A stretch of DNA of 57,434 nt, from contig JAHYYJ010000004.1 in assembly GCA_019425015.1 (NCBI GenBank), positions 1 to 57,434 on the forward strand, written 5' to 3'. Under the pieces are notes generated by a model. It searched no databases. It was not told where the DNA came from and saw only the letters and a program-made list of their open reading frames with translations. Every line of letters starts with the position of its first letter. The stretch's first letter is position 1. The position numbers and the translations under genes are program-made. Origin of the DNA: Collinsella sp. Its GTDB lineage: Bacteria; Actinomycetota; Coriobacteriia; Coriobacteriales; Coriobacteriaceae. Of the stretch, positions 42,662-52,223 are shown piece by piece.

Positions 42662-45600
42662 GTGTATCTCAAGTCCCTCACGCTCAAAGGGTTCAAGTCG
42701 TTTGCCGACCGCGCCCATATGTCATTTGAGCCTGGCCTGACCGTCATCGTCGGTCCCAACGGCTCGGGAAAATCGAACATCTCCGACTCGATTCTGTGGG
42801 TCCTGGGCGAGCAGAGCGCCAAGCAGCTGCGCGGCCAGGCCATGGAGGATGTCATCTTCTCGGGCTCGTCGGCGCGCAAGCCGGTGGGTGTGGCCGAGGT
42901 TACGCTGGTGCTCGACAACTCGGACCATATGCTTCCCGTCGACTTTGAAGAGGTGGCTATCACCCGCCGCATGTATCGCTCGGGCGAGAGTGAGTACCTC
43001 ATCAACTCGAGCCCGTGCCGCCTGATGGACATTCAGGACATCCTGCACGATTCGGGCCTGGGCAAGGATACGCATTCCATCATCAGCCAGGGCAAGCTCG
43101 ATGCCATTTTGCAGAGCCGCCCCGAGGAGCGCCGCGCTCTTATTGAGGAGGCTGCCGGCATCTCCAAGCACAAGCGCCGTAAGGAGCGTGCGCTCAAAAA
43201 GATCAAGTCGATGGACGAGCACCTGACCCGTGCCCGCGACATCAATAAGGAGATCGCCCGCCAGCTGCGGCCGCTGGAGCGTCAGGTCGATCGCGCGCGC
43301 AAGTACAAAGAGCTGTCCTCGCGCGCGAACGAGCTTACGCAGATGCTGGCCGTCGACGAGCTTCGTTCGCTGCAGTCGCAGTGGAACGACTTGGAGAGCC
43401 GCTCTAAGGAGGGCGCCGCCGAGCTGGAGCTCGCGCAGTACCGCCTGGGTGAGAAAGAGCGCGAGCTCGAGAAGCTCCAGGTTATGCTCGAGGAAAAGGG
43501 CCTGTTTGTGGGCGATCTGGGCGAGCAGCGCCGCCATATGCAAGGCGTGGTCGGCCGCATCAATTCCGATATGCGCCTGCTCGAGGAAAAGGGCCACAAC
43601 ATGGTGTCGCGCCTGTCCGACATGCGCGGCCAGATCTCGAGCTCCGAGCATCAGCGTCGTCGCGTTGTCGAGGAGCTCGAGGATGCACGTGCCCAGCTTG
43701 AGGAGGTGACCGGTGCGCACATGCAGGCCCAGTCCGACGTTGACGCCGCCGGTCCTGCTGCCGCCCAGCTCCACGAGCGTCGCGTTGCGCTTGACAATCA
43801 GATTTCGCAGCTCACGCGCGAGCAGCGCGATGTGCAGCGTGTGGCCGACAACGCCGCGCTCGAGCTTGCCAAGGTGAAGGACTCGCTGAGCAACGCCGAG
43901 GTCGAGGACAACATGTACGCCTCGCGCCTGGAGCAGATCGACGAGCAGCTCGAGGAGGTCACGGCCTCGCTCGAGAGCCGTCGCGACCGCGCTGAGGAGC
44001 TCGAAGGCGCGCTCGATCAGGCCCGTCAAGCCCAGGTCGATGCGCGTGAGGCCACCGAGGTCGCTCGTGCGGCGTTGAAGGACTTGCGTAATCGCGAGAG
44101 CGAGGCGCGCAACAAACTGTCCGAGGTTCGCTCTGAGCTCGCGAGCCAAAAGAAGCTCGATGCCCGCATGGCAGACAGCTCGCCGCTGGTGAGCCGTCTG
44201 ATGGGTGCGCTGGGCGATGATGTCTCGGGTCGTCTGGGCGACGTGCTCGAGGCTCCTCGTGAGCTCGAGGGCCTGGTCGAGCAGCTGCTTTCTGGCGATA
44301 TCGATGCTCTTTTGTTTGATGATGCCGCTACGCTTGAGCGCGCCGGTCGTGCGGCTCTGGACCAAAAGAAGGCCTCGGGCGAGGCGCTGCTGATGGCGCG
44401 CGGCGTGAGCGGCGGTGCTGCTGCTAAGGGTGCTGCCGGTTCGCGTCTGGTCGATCGTCTGTCCGTGCGCTCCGGTTATGGCCCGGTTGTCGAGGCCCTG
44501 CTCGGCGGCTATTACGTGGTCGATGACTTGGCCGCCGCGCTGGCGGCACCAGTCGTTGACGGTGTGACCTACGTGACTCCCGATGGCGCCCGCGTGAGCT
44601 GTGGCGGCCTGGTGCGCGTGGGGCTCGATGCCGGCGAGGCTTCGGGTGCCTTGGAGCGCAAGCGTCGCATTCGCGAGTTAGAGGGCCTGGAGCCCGATCT
44701 GGCTGCCGTGTTTGAGCATGTGTCAGACCAGGTCGTCGAGGCCAATGCGGCCGTCGAGGAGGCGCGTGCCGCCGAGGGCGATGCCGCCGGCGAGATCGCC
44801 CGTCTTGAGGGCGAGCGCCGCTCGCTGCTTTCCGAGATCGGCCGCTTGGAGCAAAGCGCCAACAATGCCGAGGTCGAGCGCGTGCGCATCTCGAAGCGCC
44901 GCGAGCAGGCCGCCGAGGCCGTCCGCGCTGCGCGTCCGCGCGTTGACGAGCTCACCCGTTCGCGCGACGAGGCCCGTGCGCAGGCAAGCGACCTTGGTCT
45001 TCAGATTGCCGAAGCCAACGATGAGCTCGATCGCGTGCGCCGTGACGATTCTGAGGCAGCCGGTAAGCTCGCCGATGCCAAGGTCCGCCTGGCTCAGACG
45101 AGCGAGCGCCTGCGTTCGCTGAAGGGCCGCGTGCCCGATCTTGAGCATCGTCTGGAGGGCATCGACCGCCGTATCCGCGGAACACGCCAGGCCTCGCGCT
45201 CGCTCGAGTTGCTGCGCCTGCGCGTCGACCCCATGCACGAGCGCTATTCGGCCCTGCTGGAGCGCGCGTCGGATTGGGCCGCGCGCCTGCGTGACCAGGC
45301 TTCGCTCGAGGAGGCGGACTCGGCCTCGCTCAAGAAGACCATCGAGGACGCCAAGGCCGAGGTCTCCCGCGCCAAGGAGCGGGTCGATGCCGCCACGGCG
45401 ACGCAAAACGAGTTCAAGGTCGCACGCGGCAAACTCGAGGTGCAGGTAGAGGCGGCCATCAAGGCCATTACCGCCGATGGCACCACGGTGCTCGAGGAAG
45501 CTCTCATGCTTCCTGCGCCCACCGACCGCGACGCCGCCGAGCGCGAGCTCAACCAGCTCGTGCGTCAGATCAACAACCTGGGCCCTGTGAACCAGGTTGC

Positions 45601-46198
45601 GATGGAGGAGTACGAGCAGCTCAAGCGCCGCGCCGATTATATCGAGGAGCAGCTGGCCGATCTGGAGAGCGCGCGCAAGGCGCTCACCAAGATTACCGTG
45701 GCCATTGACCGTAAGATGCGTAAAGCCTTCCTGGTGACCTTTGAGAAGGTCGATGCGAACTTCCGCGAGATCTTCGCCATGCTGTTCCCGGGTGGCCAGG
45801 CGCATCTGGAGATGACCGACCCCGAGCATCCTGCCGAGACGGGCATCGAGGTCGTGGCGCAGCCGCGCGGCAAGCGCATCACCAAGATGATGCTCATGTC
45901 GGGCGGCGAGAAGAGCCTGACGGCGCTCGCCTTGCTCTTTGCCGTGTATCGCACGCGTACGGTGCCGTTCTATGTGCTGGACGAGGTCGAGGCGGCGCTC
46001 GATGACGCCAACCTGTCCAAGCTCATCGGCGCGCTCGATGTTTTGCGTTCCGATACGCAGCTCTTGGTTATCTCGCATCAGCGCCGTACTATGGAGGACG
46101 CTGACGTCCTCTACGGCGTCTCGATGCAAGCCGACGGCGTCAGCCGCGTCGTCTCGCAAAAACTTGATCGCGAAACCGGAAAGGTCGTGAATGCATAA
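42662..46198 (+). CDS. smc: chromosome segregation protein SMC
   Basis: ATPase that compacts and segregates chromosomes. The 1178 residues have an N-terminal Walker A (GPNGSGKSN, 31-39), two long coiled coils, a hinge (about 500-675), and the C-terminal signature LMSGGEKSLTALALLFA with Walker B VLDEVEAALDD. The start is GTG 42662 with AGCGAGGAACC upstream. The stop overlaps the ftsY start (TAATG). The rnc-smc-ftsY-ffh order is conserved in Gram-positive bacteria. Confidence 0.96.
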   Translation: MYLKSLTLKGFKSFADRAHMSFEPGLTVIVGPNGSGKSNISDSILWVLGEQSAKQLRGQAMEDVIFSGSSARKPVGVAEVTLVLDNSDHMLPVDFEEVAITRRMYRSGESEYLINSSPCRLMDIQDILHDSGLGKDTHSIISQGKLDAILQSRPEERRALIEEAAGISKHKRRKERALKKIKSMDEHLTRARDINKEIARQLRPLERQVDRARKYKELSSRANELTQMLAVDELRSLQSQWNDLESRSKEGAAELELAQYRLGEKERELEKLQVMLEEKGLFVGDLGEQRRHMQGVVGRINSDMRLLEEKGHNMVSRLSDMRGQISSSEHQRRRVVEELEDARAQLEEVTGAHMQAQSDVDAAGPAAAQLHERRVALDNQISQLTREQRDVQRVADNAALELAKVKDSLSNAEVEDNMYASRLEQIDEQLEEVTASLESRRDRAEELEGALDQARQAQVDAREATEVARAALKDLRNRESEARNKLSEVRSELASQKKLDARMADSSPLVSRLMGALGDDVSGRLGDVLEAPRELEGLVEQLLSGDIDALLFDDAATLERAGRAALDQKKASGEALLMARGVSGGAAAKGAAGSRLVDRLSVRSGYGPVVEALLGGYYVVDDLAAALAAPVVDGVTYVTPDGARVSCGGLVRVGLDAGEASGALERKRRIRELEGLEPDLAAVFEHVSDQVVEANAAVEEARAAEGDAAGEIARLEGERRSLLSEIGRLEQSANNAEVERVRISKRREQAAEAVRAARPRVDELTRSRDEARAQASDLGLQIAEANDELDRVRRDDSEAAGKLADAKVRLAQTSERLRSLKGRVPDLEHRLEGIDRRIRGTRQASRSLELLRLRVDPMHERYSALLERASDWAARLRDQASLEEADSASLKKTIEDAKAEVSRAKERVDAATATQNEFKVARGKLEVQVEAAIKAITADGTTVLEEALMLPAPTDRDAAERELNQLVRQINNLGPVNQVAMEEYEQLKRRADYIEEQLADLESARKALTKITVAIDRKMRKAFLVTFEKVDANFREIFAMLFPGGQAHLEMTDPEHPAETGIEVVAQPRGKRITKMMLMSGGEKSLTALALLFAVYRTRTVPFYVLDEVEAALDDANLSKLIGALDVLRSDTQLLVISHQRRTMEDADVLYGVSMQADGVSRVVSQKLDRETGKVVNA

Positions 46199-47115
46199 TG
46201 GGATTCTTCGATGCTCTCTCGCGCGGACTTGAGCGCAGCCGCGAGGCCCTCAACGAGGTCTTTTACTTTGGCGGCGAGGTCGATGAGGATTTTTGGGAGG
46301 ATCTAGAGGACACCCTCGTCATGGGTGACATGGGCGCCGAGGTCGCCATTCAGGTCTCCGATGACCTGCGCGATACCGCGGCCAAGAAGAACCTCAAGAC
46401 CGCTCCGCAACTCCGTCGCGCCCTGGCCGAGCAGCTCGAGCAGCATTTTGTGCCCGCCGAGCGCGATCCGTTCTCCGACACGCCGAGCTGCGTGCTGTTT
46501 GTGGGTATTAACGGTGCCGGCAAGACCACGACGGTCGGCAAGATCGCGAGCGCTATGGCTGCCCGCGGCAAGAACGTCGTGATCGGTTCGGCCGATACCT
46601 TCCGCGCCGCCGCCATCGAGCAGCTCGATGTGTGGGGCCAGCGCGCCGGCGTTCCCGTCATCAAGCGCGACCGCGGCTCCGATCCGGCGAGCGTGTGCTA
46701 TGACGTGCTCGATGAGGCCGACAAGCGCGGCAGCGACCTGGTGCTTATCGACACTGCCGGCCGTCTGCACACGAGCCCCGAGCTCATGCGCGAGCTTGCC
46801 AAGGTGGTCAACGTGACGCGTAAGCGCGCCGCCAATATGGCCGCCGGCCCCATGCCCGTCTCGGTCGTCCTAGTAATCGATGCCGCAACAGGCCAAAACG
46901 GTCTGAACCAGGCGCTCGAGTTTAACGAGGCGCTGGGCCTGGACGGTATTATCATGACTAAGCTCGACGGCACGGCTAAGGGTGGCATCGCCATGGCTGT
47001 GGCCGAGAAGCTCAAGCTCCCGATCCTGCGCGTGGGCGTGGGCGAGCAGGTTGATGACCTGCAGGAGTTCAATGCCAAAGATTTCTGCCGCGCCCTGGTG
47101 GGCGAGTCCAACTAA
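46198..47115 (+). CDS. ftsY: signal recognition particle receptor FtsY
   Basis: SRP-type GTPase that docks ribosome-SRP complexes at the membrane. The NG domain shows GINGAGKTTTVGKIA (G1), SADTFRAAAIEQL, LIDTAGRLHT (G3) and TKLDGTAKGG (G4). At 305 residues it lacks the acidic A domain of E. coli FtsY, as is normal in Gram-positive bacteria. It lies directly upstream of ffh. Confidence 0.95.
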   Translation: MGFFDALSRGLERSREALNEVFYFGGEVDEDFWEDLEDTLVMGDMGAEVAIQVSDDLRDTAAKKNLKTAPQLRRALAEQLEQHFVPAERDPFSDTPSCVLFVGINGAGKTTTVGKIASAMAARGKNVVIGSADTFRAAAIEQLDVWGQRAGVPVIKRDRGSDPASVCYDVLDEADKRGSDLVLIDTAGRLHTSPELMRELAKVVNVTRKRAANMAAGPMPVSVVLVIDAATGQNGLNQALEFNEALGLDGIIMTKLDGTAKGGIAMAVAEKLKLPILRVGVGEQVDDLQEFNAKDFCRALVGESN

Positions 47116-47125
47116 GGAGTGACTA

Positions 47126-48601
47126 GTGTTTGATTCTCTGAGCGATCGCCTCAACGACACATTTGACCGCCTGCGTGGCAAGGGTAAGCTGACCGAGGCC
47201 GATATTACTTCTGCCATGCGCGACATTCGCATGGCGCTGCTCGAGGCCGACGTCAACTTCAAGGTCGTCAAGGAGTTCGTCGCCAAGACCAAGGAGCGCT
47301 GCATGACCGCCGAGGTCATGGAGTCGCTGTCGCCGGCGCAAAACGTCGTCAAGATCGTGCTCGACGAGCTCACCGAGATGCTCGGCTCCACCGAGAGCAA
47401 GCTCGTCTTTAGCAACCGCATTCCCAATGTCATCATGCTCGTGGGCCTTCAGGGCTCCGGTAAAACCACGGCAGCTGTAAAGCTGGCCTACCTGCTCAAG
47501 AAGCAGGGCCGCTCGCCGCTGCTCGCCGCGTGCGACGTCTACCGTCCCGCCGCCGCCGACCAGCTGGCCACGCTCGGTGGAGAGATCGGCGTACCGGTCT
47601 TCCGTGGTGACGGCGAGCACCCGGTTGATATCGCCAAGGGCGCCATCCAGGAGGCCGTCGACCACCTGCGCGACGTGGTCATCGTCGATACCGCCGGTCG
47701 TCTGCAGATCGATGAGCAGATGATGCAGGAGGCCGTGGACATCAAGAAGGCCGTCAAGCCCGATCAGGTGCTGATGGTCGTCGATGCCATGACCGGCCAG
47801 GATATCGTCAACGTCGTCTCGACCTTCGCCGGTCGCACCGACTTTGACGGTGTGATCATCTCCAAGCTCGACGGCGATGCCCGTGGCGGTGGCGCGCTTT
47901 CCGTGCGCCAGGTGACCGGCAAGCCCATCAAGTTCGTGAGCATGGGCGAGAAGCCCGATTCGCTGGAGCCGTTCTACCCCGACCGCATGGCCAAGCGCAT
48001 CTTGGGCATGGGCGACGTCGTCGGCATCATCGAGAAGGCCCAGGAGGCGGCCGACGCCGAGCAGCTCGAGGCCGCCGAGCGCATGCTGCGCGAGGGCTTT
48101 ACCATGAACGACATGCTCGACCAGATGAAGGCCGTCAAGAAGATGGGCGGCATGAAGGGCATTCTGGGTATGCTCCCCGGTGGCCAACGCGCGCTCAACC
48201 AGATGGGCGGCAACCTGGACGAGGGCATCTTCGACAAGAACGAGGCCATCATCATGTCGATGACCAAGGAGGAGCGCCTGCGTCCCTCCATCATCAACGG
48301 CCAGCGTCGCGCCCGTATCGCCAAGGGCGCCGGCGTGACCCCCACCGAGGTCAATAGCCTTATGAAGCAGTGGGGCGAGATGAATAAGATGATGGGCCGC
48401 ATGCGCTCGATGGCCAATCAGGCACAGGCTTGTGGCAAGAAGGGCAAGAAGGGTAAGAAGGGCAAAAAGATGCGCATGCCCAATATTCCCGGTCTGGATG
48501 CCATGGGTCTGGGCGGCATGGGCGGCCTGGGAATGGGCGGCCCCAAGTCCGATATGGATCTGCTGCGTCAGATGGAAGCGCAGATGCGCAATAAGAAATA
48601 G
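47126..48601 (+). CDS. ffh: signal recognition particle protein Ffh
   Basis: Binds signal sequences and the SRP RNA. The NG GTPase domain has GLQGSGKTTAAVKLA, ACDVYRPAAADQL, DTAGRLQID and SKLDGDARGG. The Met-rich M domain (about 300-435) is followed by a Lys/Gly-rich then Met/Gly-rich tail. 491 residues. The start is GTG 47126, six bases after AAGGAG. No SRP RNA gene was found in the window. Confidence 0.96.
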   Translation: MFDSLSDRLNDTFDRLRGKGKLTEADITSAMRDIRMALLEADVNFKVVKEFVAKTKERCMTAEVMESLSPAQNVVKIVLDELTEMLGSTESKLVFSNRIPNVIMLVGLQGSGKTTAAVKLAYLLKKQGRSPLLAACDVYRPAAADQLATLGGEIGVPVFRGDGEHPVDIAKGAIQEAVDHLRDVVIVDTAGRLQIDEQMMQEAVDIKKAVKPDQVLMVVDAMTGQDIVNVVSTFAGRTDFDGVIISKLDGDARGGGALSVRQVTGKPIKFVSMGEKPDSLEPFYPDRMAKRILGMGDVVGIIEKAQEAADAEQLEAAERMLREGFTMNDMLDQMKAVKKMGGMKGILGMLPGGQRALNQMGGNLDEGIFDKNEAIIMSMTKEERLRPSIINGQRRARIAKGAGVTPTEVNSLMKQWGEMNKMMGRMRSMANQAQACGKKGKKGKKGKKMRMPNIPGLDAMGLGGMGGLGMGGPKSDMDLLRQMEAQMRNKK

Positions 48602-48626
48602 GGCTGTAATTCCAGCTTGATATGGC

Positions 48627-48658
48627 AAAGGCCACTCGGAAGCTACCGGGTGGCCTTT
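48627..48658 (+). terminator. intrinsic terminator after ffh
   Basis: A 13-bp stem (AAAGGCCACTCGG with CCGGGTGGCCTTT, one G-U pair), loop AAGCTA, then a T-rich tail. It closes the plsX-ffh transcription block. Confidence 0.85.
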
Positions 48659-48721
48659 GTTGTTGGCTTTGATTGTTGGGTTGCGTTCAGCGTCGTGCCC
48701 CGAGCTCGCGGTGCCGTGCCG

Positions 48722-49486
48722 TTAGTGGCAGCCGCAGCCCTCGTGGCCCTCGTGCTCGTGATGGCCGTGGCAGCCGCAGGACTCGCCGTGCTCATGGGCG
48801 TGCTCGTGGTCGTGGCCATGGCAGTCGCAGGTGGCCTCGCCGGTCTGTGCGAGCCTGCCGGCAATGAGGGCCTCGACGCAGGCGTCGCAGCTGCCCTGGG
48901 CGCCCGCATAGACCGTGATGCCGGCTTGGGTGAGCGCGTTGATGGCACCGCCGCCGATGCCGCCGCAGATGAGCGTGTCAACGCCACCGTTGGCGAGCAG
49001 GCCCGCCAAGGCGCCGTGGCCGGTGCCACCGGTGCCCACGACCTGCTCGTTGAGCACCTTGCCATCCTGGATGTCGTAGATCTTGAACTGTCCGCTGCGG
49101 CCAAAGTGCATAAAGATGCTGTCGTTGTCGTACGTCGTTGCCACCCTCATGGTGCCGACCTCCTTTGCTGGCCATTCGGCCGTCGTCGTGGTGATGGGGG
49201 AGTATGCGATATTGCCGCCCTCGATACTGAGCGCCCGCCCGTTGACCAGCGCGTTTGCCACCTTGCGATGCGCGCGGCTGCAGATTGACGCCACCGTGGC
49301 GCGGGCAATGCCCATGCACTGGGCGACTTTCTCCTGATTGAGGCCTTCCAGGTCGCATAGGCGCAGGACCTCGAGTTCGTCGACCGTCATGTCGATGGCA
49401 TCTCCGCTGGCAAGGCCGTCGGGGGTAAAACCGCGATATTCGGGGATGATCCCAACGTGGCGTAATTTTTCTCGTCTTCCTGCCAT
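48722..49486 (-). CDS. DUF134 HTH + NifX/NifB-type cofactor-binding protein with His/Cys tail
   Basis: A three-part protein of 254 residues. The N-terminal DUF134 helix-turn-helix (about 1-95; MTVDELEVLRLCDLEGLNQE) is sigma-region-4-like and binds DNA. The middle (about 112-215) is a dinitrogenase iron-molybdenum cofactor-binding domain of the NifX/NifB type (MHFGRSGQFKIYDI, ICGGIGGGAINAL). The last 40 residues are almost only His, Cys, Gly and Glu, with repeated HxH, HEH and CGCH units, a likely metal store or sensor. No nitrogenase gene is nearby. A metal-responsive regulator or Fe-S/metal carrier is a reasonable reading. ATG 49486 follows AGGAGAGTGA. Confidence 0.82.
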   Translation of the reverse strand: MAGRREKLRHVGIIPEYRGFTPDGLASGDAIDMTVDELEVLRLCDLEGLNQEKVAQCMGIARATVASICSRAHRKVANALVNGRALSIEGGNIAYSPITTTTAEWPAKEVGTMRVATTYDNDSIFMHFGRSGQFKIYDIQDGKVLNEQVVGTGGTGHGALAGLLANGGVDTLICGGIGGGAINALTQAGITVYAGAQGSCDACVEALIAGRLAQTGEATCDCHGHDHEHAHEHGESCGCHGHHEHEGHEGCGCH

Positions 49487-49500
49487 TCACTCTCCTAATC

Positions 49501-49565
49501 TGACATATGTCAACAATAGGATAACGCGCATGCGCCGCAGAGCAAGGCATTTTTGGCATATGTCA
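49501..49565. promoter_or_regulatory. paired dyad sites upstream of the DUF134 gene
   Basis: The perfect 12-bp palindrome TGACATATGTCA (49501-49512) recurs with one mismatch as TGGCATATGTCA (49554-49565), 53 bases apart, about five helical turns. The first lies 15 bases before the DUF134 start. Both may be operators for that protein or for the divergent thyA promoter. Confidence 0.5.
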
Positions 49566-49703
49566 GAAAAGCAAAGGTGTTGCGTTGGCGCAGACGGTGC
49601 TGTGCTGCCGTGCATTGCGTGTGCCGGCCCAAGTGTCCAATCCGACACTCGCGCGCCTGGGCTAGAATAAAAAATAGCCTATAGGCAACTGACAGGAGGG
49701 TCA

Positions 49704-50552
49704 ATGAGCAAGGCTGATCAACAGTTTGTAACCATGTGCCGCGATATTCTGGACCATGGCACCACGACCGAGGGACAAAAGGTCCGTCCGGTGTGGGAGG
49801 ATGGCACCCCTGCCTATACCATTAAAAACTTTGGCGTTACGGCGCGCTATGACCTGCGTGAGGAGTTTCCGGCTCTTACCCTGCGTCGTACGGCCCTCAA
49901 ATCTGCCATGGATGAGATCCTATGGATCTATCAAAAGAAGTCCAATAACGTGCATGACCTCAACAGCCATATTTGGGATGAGTGGGCCGACGAGACCGGC
50001 TCCATCGGCAAGGCCTACGGGTATCAGATTGGGCAGAAGAGCCATTATGCCGAGGGCGACTTTGACCAGATGGATCGCGTGCTGTACGACCTTAAGAACA
50101 CTCCGTACAGCCGCCGCATTATGACGAATACCTACGTGTTTAGCGACCTGTCCGAGATGCACCTGTATCCGTGCGCCTACAGCGTGACGTATAACGTGAC
50201 GCAGCGCCCGCAGGATGACAAACCGACGCTCAACATGATTCTCAACCAGCGTAGCCAGGACATTTTGGCTGCGAACAACTGGAATGTGTGCCAGTACGCC
50301 ATTTTGCTGATGATGGTTGCGCAGTCGGTCGATATGATCGCTGGCGAGCTGCTGCATGTGATTGCCGATGCCCACATTTACGACCGCCATGTCGACATCG
50401 TCCGCGAACTTATCGAGCGTCCGCAGTTTGCGGCGCCCAAGGTAACGCTTAACCCTGATGTGCACGATTTCTACGCGTTTACGACCGACGACCTGATCGT
50501 CGAGGGCTACGAGCACGGCCCGCAGGTCAAGAGCATCCCCATTGCGGTATAG
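49704..50552 (+). CDS. thyA: thymidylate synthase
   Basis: Makes dTMP from dUMP with methylenetetrahydrofolate. The catalytic Cys lies in LYPCAYSVTYNV (usual PPCH region); the phosphate-binding NQRSQDI and dUMP-binding DAHIYDRHVDIV segments are clear. The sequence resembles the Firmicute-type 280-residue branch. ATG 49704 follows GACAGGAGGGTCA. It is 9 bases upstream of folA, the usual thymidylate-cycle pair. Confidence 0.94.
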   Translation: MSKADQQFVTMCRDILDHGTTTEGQKVRPVWEDGTPAYTIKNFGVTARYDLREEFPALTLRRTALKSAMDEILWIYQKKSNNVHDLNSHIWDEWADETGSIGKAYGYQIGQKSHYAEGDFDQMDRVLYDLKNTPYSRRIMTNTYVFSDLSEMHLYPCAYSVTYNVTQRPQDDKPTLNMILNQRSQDILAANNWNVCQYAILLMMVAQSVDMIAGELLHVIADAHIYDRHVDIVRELIERPQFAAPKVTLNPDVHDFYAFTTDDLIVEGYEHGPQVKSIPIAV

Positions 50553-50561
50553 GTGGCAGGT

Positions 50562-51080
50562 ATGACGTGTAAGCTTTCTGCCATCGTCGCCGTGTGTGAC
50601 GACTGGGGCATTGGCTGCGAGGGCGATATGGTCGTGTCCAATCGCGCCGACATGCGCCATTTTGTGGCGTGTACCAAGGGCTGTCCGGTCATCATGGGAC
50701 GCAAGACGCTGCTGAGTTTTCCCGGTGGACGTCCGCTCAAGAATCGTCGCAATATCGTGCTCACGCGCGACGAGGATTTTACGCCCGAGGGAGTCGACGT
50801 GGTGCATAGTATCGGCGAGGCGCTCGCCGCGGTTGCCGATGAGCCCGTTGCCTGGGTGATCGGCGGCGGCGATGTCTATCGGCAGTTTTTGCCGTACTGC
50901 GTGGAGGCCGAGGTCACGCATAACCACTGCGTCCATCCCGTGGACACGTACTTTCCCGACTTGGACGCCGATCCCGCGTGGGAAGTTGCGCGGCGCGAAG
51001 GGGTTGCCACGATTGCCGCGGGCGAGGGTGACGAAGGCCTCGATTATGAGTTCGTGACGTATCGTCGCGTTAGTGCTTAA
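50562..51080 (+). CDS. folA: dihydrofolate reductase
   Basis: Regenerates tetrahydrofolate used by thymidylate synthase. Motifs: LSAIVAVCDDWGIGCEGDM, the NADPH-binding VIMGRKTLLSF and RRNIVLTRD, and VIGGGDVYRQFLPYC. 172 residues from ATG 50562 (AGGTGGCAGG upstream); GTG 50553 is the alternative. The position directly after thyA supports the call. Confidence 0.93.
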   Translation: MTCKLSAIVAVCDDWGIGCEGDMVVSNRADMRHFVACTKGCPVIMGRKTLLSFPGGRPLKNRRNIVLTRDEDFTPEGVDVVHSIGEALAAVADEPVAWVIGGGDVYRQFLPYCVEAEVTHNHCVHPVDTYFPDLDADPAWEVARREGVATIAAGEGDEGLDYEFVTYRRVSA

Positions 51081-51118
51081 ATCACCTTTTGCCACGGTAT
51101 TATCGGGTTGGAATGATT

Positions 51119-51143
51119 GAGGGGCGACGCCTGGCGTCGCCTC
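51119..51143 (+). terminator. hairpin after folA
   Basis: GC-rich self-complementary stretch (GGCGACGCC and GGCGTCGCC around one base) followed by GTTGTATAT. A weak terminator candidate. Confidence 0.4.
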
Positions 51144-51183
51144 GTTGTATATAGATGCTGCTATTGGAAGGGTTCGGGCTGCT

Positions 51184-52098
51184 ATGACTGATGCCGTTGA
51201 GGTGCTGCGAATCGATTCGCTCGAGGACGAGCGGCTCGATGCCTACGTGCGACTGACCGAGCGCGAGCTGCGCTGCGTGCTGGAGCCGCAAAAGGGCATC
51301 TTTATCGCCGAGAGCGCTAAGGTTATCGAGCGCGCGGTTCGCGCCGGATACGGGCCGGTGAGTTTTCTGTTGGGTGAGCGCTGGCTCGACCAGATGATGC
51401 CGCTGTTTGAGCGCCTGGTTGTGCGCGAGGGCGCGGGTCCGGTTCCTGTGTTCGTTGCCTCCATGGAGCTCATGGAGCAGCTGACGGGCTTCAATGTGAC
51501 GCGCGGTGCGCTCGCGGCATTTCGTCGCCCGCGACAGATTCCGGTTGATGAGTTCTTGGGCGGCGTCGTCGAGGCGGCGGGGGAGCGCCCGGTGCGCGTG
51601 TGCGTGCTCGAGGGCATTGTCGACCATACCAATGTGGGCGCAATATTCCGCTCGGCGGCCGCGCTCAACGTCGACGGCATTTTGGTCAGTCCTACGTGTT
51701 GTGATCCGCTGTATCGTCGTTCGGCCCGCGTGAGCATGGGCACGGTGTTCCAGGTGCCCTGGACACGCATTGGCAGCGAAGCGCGCGTATGGCCGCATGA
51801 TGGGCTGGCGGCGCTACACGATGCCGGCTTTTCGTGTGCCGCTATGGCGTTGACGGATGATTCGGTGTCGCTGGACGATCCCGCGCTCCAGGAGATTGAC
51901 CGCCTGGCAATCTTTATGGGCACCGAGGGTGCTGGCTTGGGCGCCAAGACCATTGCAGGCTGCGACCGCGCCGTGCGTATTCCGATGGCGCATGGGGTCG
52001 ATTCACTCAACGTGGCCGCGGCAAGCGCTGTTGCCTTTTGGCAGCTGTGCCCGCATGTGAGCAACGAGTACCACTACCAGCCGGGGCTGTATCACTAG
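51184..52098 (+). CDS. TrmH/SpoU family RNA 2'-O-methyltransferase
   Basis: SAM-dependent RNA methylase of the SPOUT class. The N-terminal substrate-binding part (about 1-125) precedes the knotted domain with all three SpoU motifs: NVGAIFRSAAALNVDGIL, FMGTEGAGLG and IPMAHGVDSLNVAAASAV. 304 residues from ATG 51184. The target nucleotide (tRNA or 23S rRNA) cannot be told from the sequence. Confidence 0.88.
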   Translation: MTDAVEVLRIDSLEDERLDAYVRLTERELRCVLEPQKGIFIAESAKVIERAVRAGYGPVSFLLGERWLDQMMPLFERLVVREGAGPVPVFVASMELMEQLTGFNVTRGALAAFRRPRQIPVDEFLGGVVEAAGERPVRVCVLEGIVDHTNVGAIFRSAAALNVDGILVSPTCCDPLYRRSARVSMGTVFQVPWTRIGSEARVWPHDGLAALHDAGFSCAAMALTDDSVSLDDPALQEIDRLAIFMGTEGAGLGAKTIAGCDRAVRIPMAHGVDSLNVAAASAVAFWQLCPHVSNEYHYQPGLYH

Positions 52099-52223
52099 GC
52101 AGATAGTTAGCACCGGGCTCTGGTTCGGGGCGTTTCGGCCGACGTCGGTCGGTGCTAAGCTGGTATTGGCTTTGGTCTTAAATTGCCGTTTTGTTGTTTG
52201 ACGTACGCTGGTGGGGAGGGCGT

